A DNA stretch of 64,000 nucleotides from Acorus gramineus (lineage: Eukaryota > Streptophyta > Magnoliopsida > Acorales > Acoraceae). The stretch is from the NCBI GenBank assembly GCA_030737835.1, contig CM060849.1, positions 26,036,311 through 26,100,310 on the forward strand, given 5' to 3'. This document shows positions 62,619 through 64,000 of this stretch, piece by piece. The notes beneath the pieces are model-generated. The model ran no database searches and had not been told where the DNA came from. It was given only the letters and a program-made list of their open reading frames with translations. Position numbers and translations under genes: made by a program. Every line of letters begins with the position of its first letter. Position 1 is the first letter of the stretch.

Positions 62619-64000
62619 ATGGCTTCCATCTGCTACTGCTGCTGCTGCTTCTTCCTCCAGTTACTCCTTGTTCAGCTTATCGGTTGCATTGGTGGTCGGA
62701 TCCCACTTGGTTCACGACTGACAGCCAACGAGCGCCAAATGTGGGTCTCTGACAATGGAACATTCGGATTCGGATTCACTTCAACCGGAAGTCCAGATGA
62801 GCTGCAGCTATCAATTTGGTACTTTAACCTTCCCGGTGACCCTACAATAGTCTGGTCTGCTAAAAGGTAAGGTATCCATCCCTGTATGTTAAAAAACACT
62901 GCTTTCATAGATTTCTTGAATGTCTGTTCATAATTCAAAAAATCCAACTTTCCCTCCAAAAAAACCAACAGGGACTCTCCTGTGGGGATGGACGCCTATG
63001 TGGAGCTGGAAACCACCGGGAGCCTCACCTTGATCGACCCCTCCACAGCCACCATTGTCTGGGCCTCCAACACCACAGGCCGTGGAGTCCGGTCGGCCGA
63101 GATGTCAGACTCCGGAAACTTCATCCTCTACAACTCCTCCAACGACTCAGTGTGGGAGTCCTTCTCCCATCCCTCCGACACACTCCTCCCTGGACAACCC
63201 CTCACCGTCAATCTTGAGCTGACATCCTTCGCCAACCCTAGAGCCAATCGCAGCGACCACAATGGTTCCTACTCCCTTAAGATGCTCCAACAGCCCAGCT
63301 CGCTCAGCCTCTCCCTCTCCTACATCTCCCCCAACACCTCCCTCAACTACTCCTACTGGTCTGGCCCGCAGATCTCCAACGCCACGGGGGATGTTGTGGC
63401 GGTCCTCGATGACTCCGGCAGCTTTGGCGTCTCGTACGGTTCATCCCCCTCTGGCACCGTCTATGTGCATAAGAATGACTGTGATGTCTCCGGCTGCACA
63501 AAAAAAGAGACAGGTGTCATCCTCCGCCGCCTTGTGATCGGGGAGGACGGGAATCTGCGGCTCTACCGGTGGGACGTCAATGGGTCCCGCTTGGATTGGG
63601 AGACCGATTGGTCCGCAGTGTCAAACCCATGCTCCATCGCCGGGGTATGTGGGGACGGCATATGCAGCTTGGAGAATAACAAGACCAACGTGAGCTGCAC
63701 CCCCCTGACGGGCTCGTCCCCGCCAGCGGAGAATTACTGCACGCATTTCGAGATGGAGGCGATGCCGCAGACAAAGTACTACTTCTCGGAGTCATTGGTG
63801 ATTGCCAATTACAGTAATGTCTCGGTGGGCGCAGAGTGCGAGCAACGATGTGTGGAGGACTGTGAGTGCGTCGCCTCTGTTTTTGGGCTGGACGAGGAGG
63901 AGGAGACCTACTGCTGGAAGCTGAGGGATGCGCTCTTCGGGGGTCTGCAGGACCCGAGCTCAACCCTCTTTGTAAAGGTCAGCAAGTCATCGAAGAGCGG
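62619..64000 (+). CDS. G-type lectin S-receptor-like Ser/Thr kinase, SD3-1-like, 5' part (continues beyond window)
   Basis: A plasma-membrane receptor kinase with extracellular bulb-type mannose-binding lectin and PAN-like domains. Exon 1 is 62619-62866 (donor AAAAG/GTAAGG) and exon 2 starts at 62972 (acceptor CCAACAG/GGAC) in matching phase, staying open to the window end. Residues 1-26 form a signal peptide with an unusual run of cysteines (ICYCCCCFFLQLLLV). Then come the lectin domain (GSRLTANERQMWVSDNG, FGFGF, WSAKRDSPV, LIDPSTATIVWASNTTG, MSDSGNFIL, VWESFSHPSDTLLPGQ), many N-glycosylation sequons, a Cys-rich stretch (NPCSIAGVCGDGICS) and the start of a PAN/apple-like domain (CEQRCVEDCECVASVFG). 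The kinase domain should lie right of the window. The start at 62619 gives the best signal peptide; an in-frame ATG at 62574 is the alternative. Confidence 0.9.

Noticed and set aside
63577-63963. Minus-strand Ser/Pro/Arg-rich open frame
   Set aside because: Shadow of the receptor-kinase exon on the plus strand.

Overview
The window is nuclear DNA of a flowering plant. It has intron-rich genes with GT-AG junctions, an AT-rich background, and proteins of plant-only families (S-type anion channel, membrane-associated kinase regulator, fused cytochrome b5/sphingolipid desaturase, G-type lectin receptor kinase). The intergenic DNA is dense with transposon remnants. I cannot name the species. The desaturase gene is strongly G/C-ending while its surroundings are AT-rich.

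Layout. 1-2.5 kb: 5' part of an augmin subunit 6 gene (minus), continuing off the left edge. 3.7-10.1 kb: complete 16-exon AAA-ATPase gene (minus). 10-27.8 kb: a gene desert holding 5'-truncated LINE copies, a 1-kb inverted-repeat element, a decayed stretch tentatively read as an endogenous pararetrovirus remnant with a promoter-like region, MITE copies, and a 2.2-kb tandem duplication whose second copy carries an 814-bp TIR insertion. 28.4-34.5 kb: SLAH3-type anion channel gene (plus). 35.96-37.27 kb: a 1.3-kb foldback element. 38.4-39.2 kb: MAKR6-like gene (minus). 43.5-49.05 kb: plastid-type CPBP (CAAX-like) protease gene (minus) with LINE debris in its large intron. 49-58 kb: a second desert with a hAT-like element, a GTAAC-rich repeat zone, a 0.46-kb triplicate and two more foldback elements. 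58.16-59.51 kb: intronless delta-8 sphingolipid desaturase (plus). 60.3-60.5 kb: a U6 snRNA-derived chimeric retropseudogene. 62.6-64 kb: 5' part of an SD3-1-like receptor kinase gene (plus), running off the right edge.

The genes are unrelated housekeeping, transport and signalling genes; nothing suggests a cluster working together. All spliced models were built by hand from GT-AG borders, reading-phase continuity and family similarity, and every junction kept frame.

The most unusual signals are: the U6 chimera with target-site duplications, whose non-U6 tail recurs as an independent insertion at 48.1 kb; a set of foldback elements with 9-11 bp target duplications; a 91-bp tandem duplication that copies an exon-intron border of the augmin gene; and the nested duplication/insertion at 21-26 kb. 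I found no operon-like, CRISPR-like or otherwise clearly new enzymatic system.
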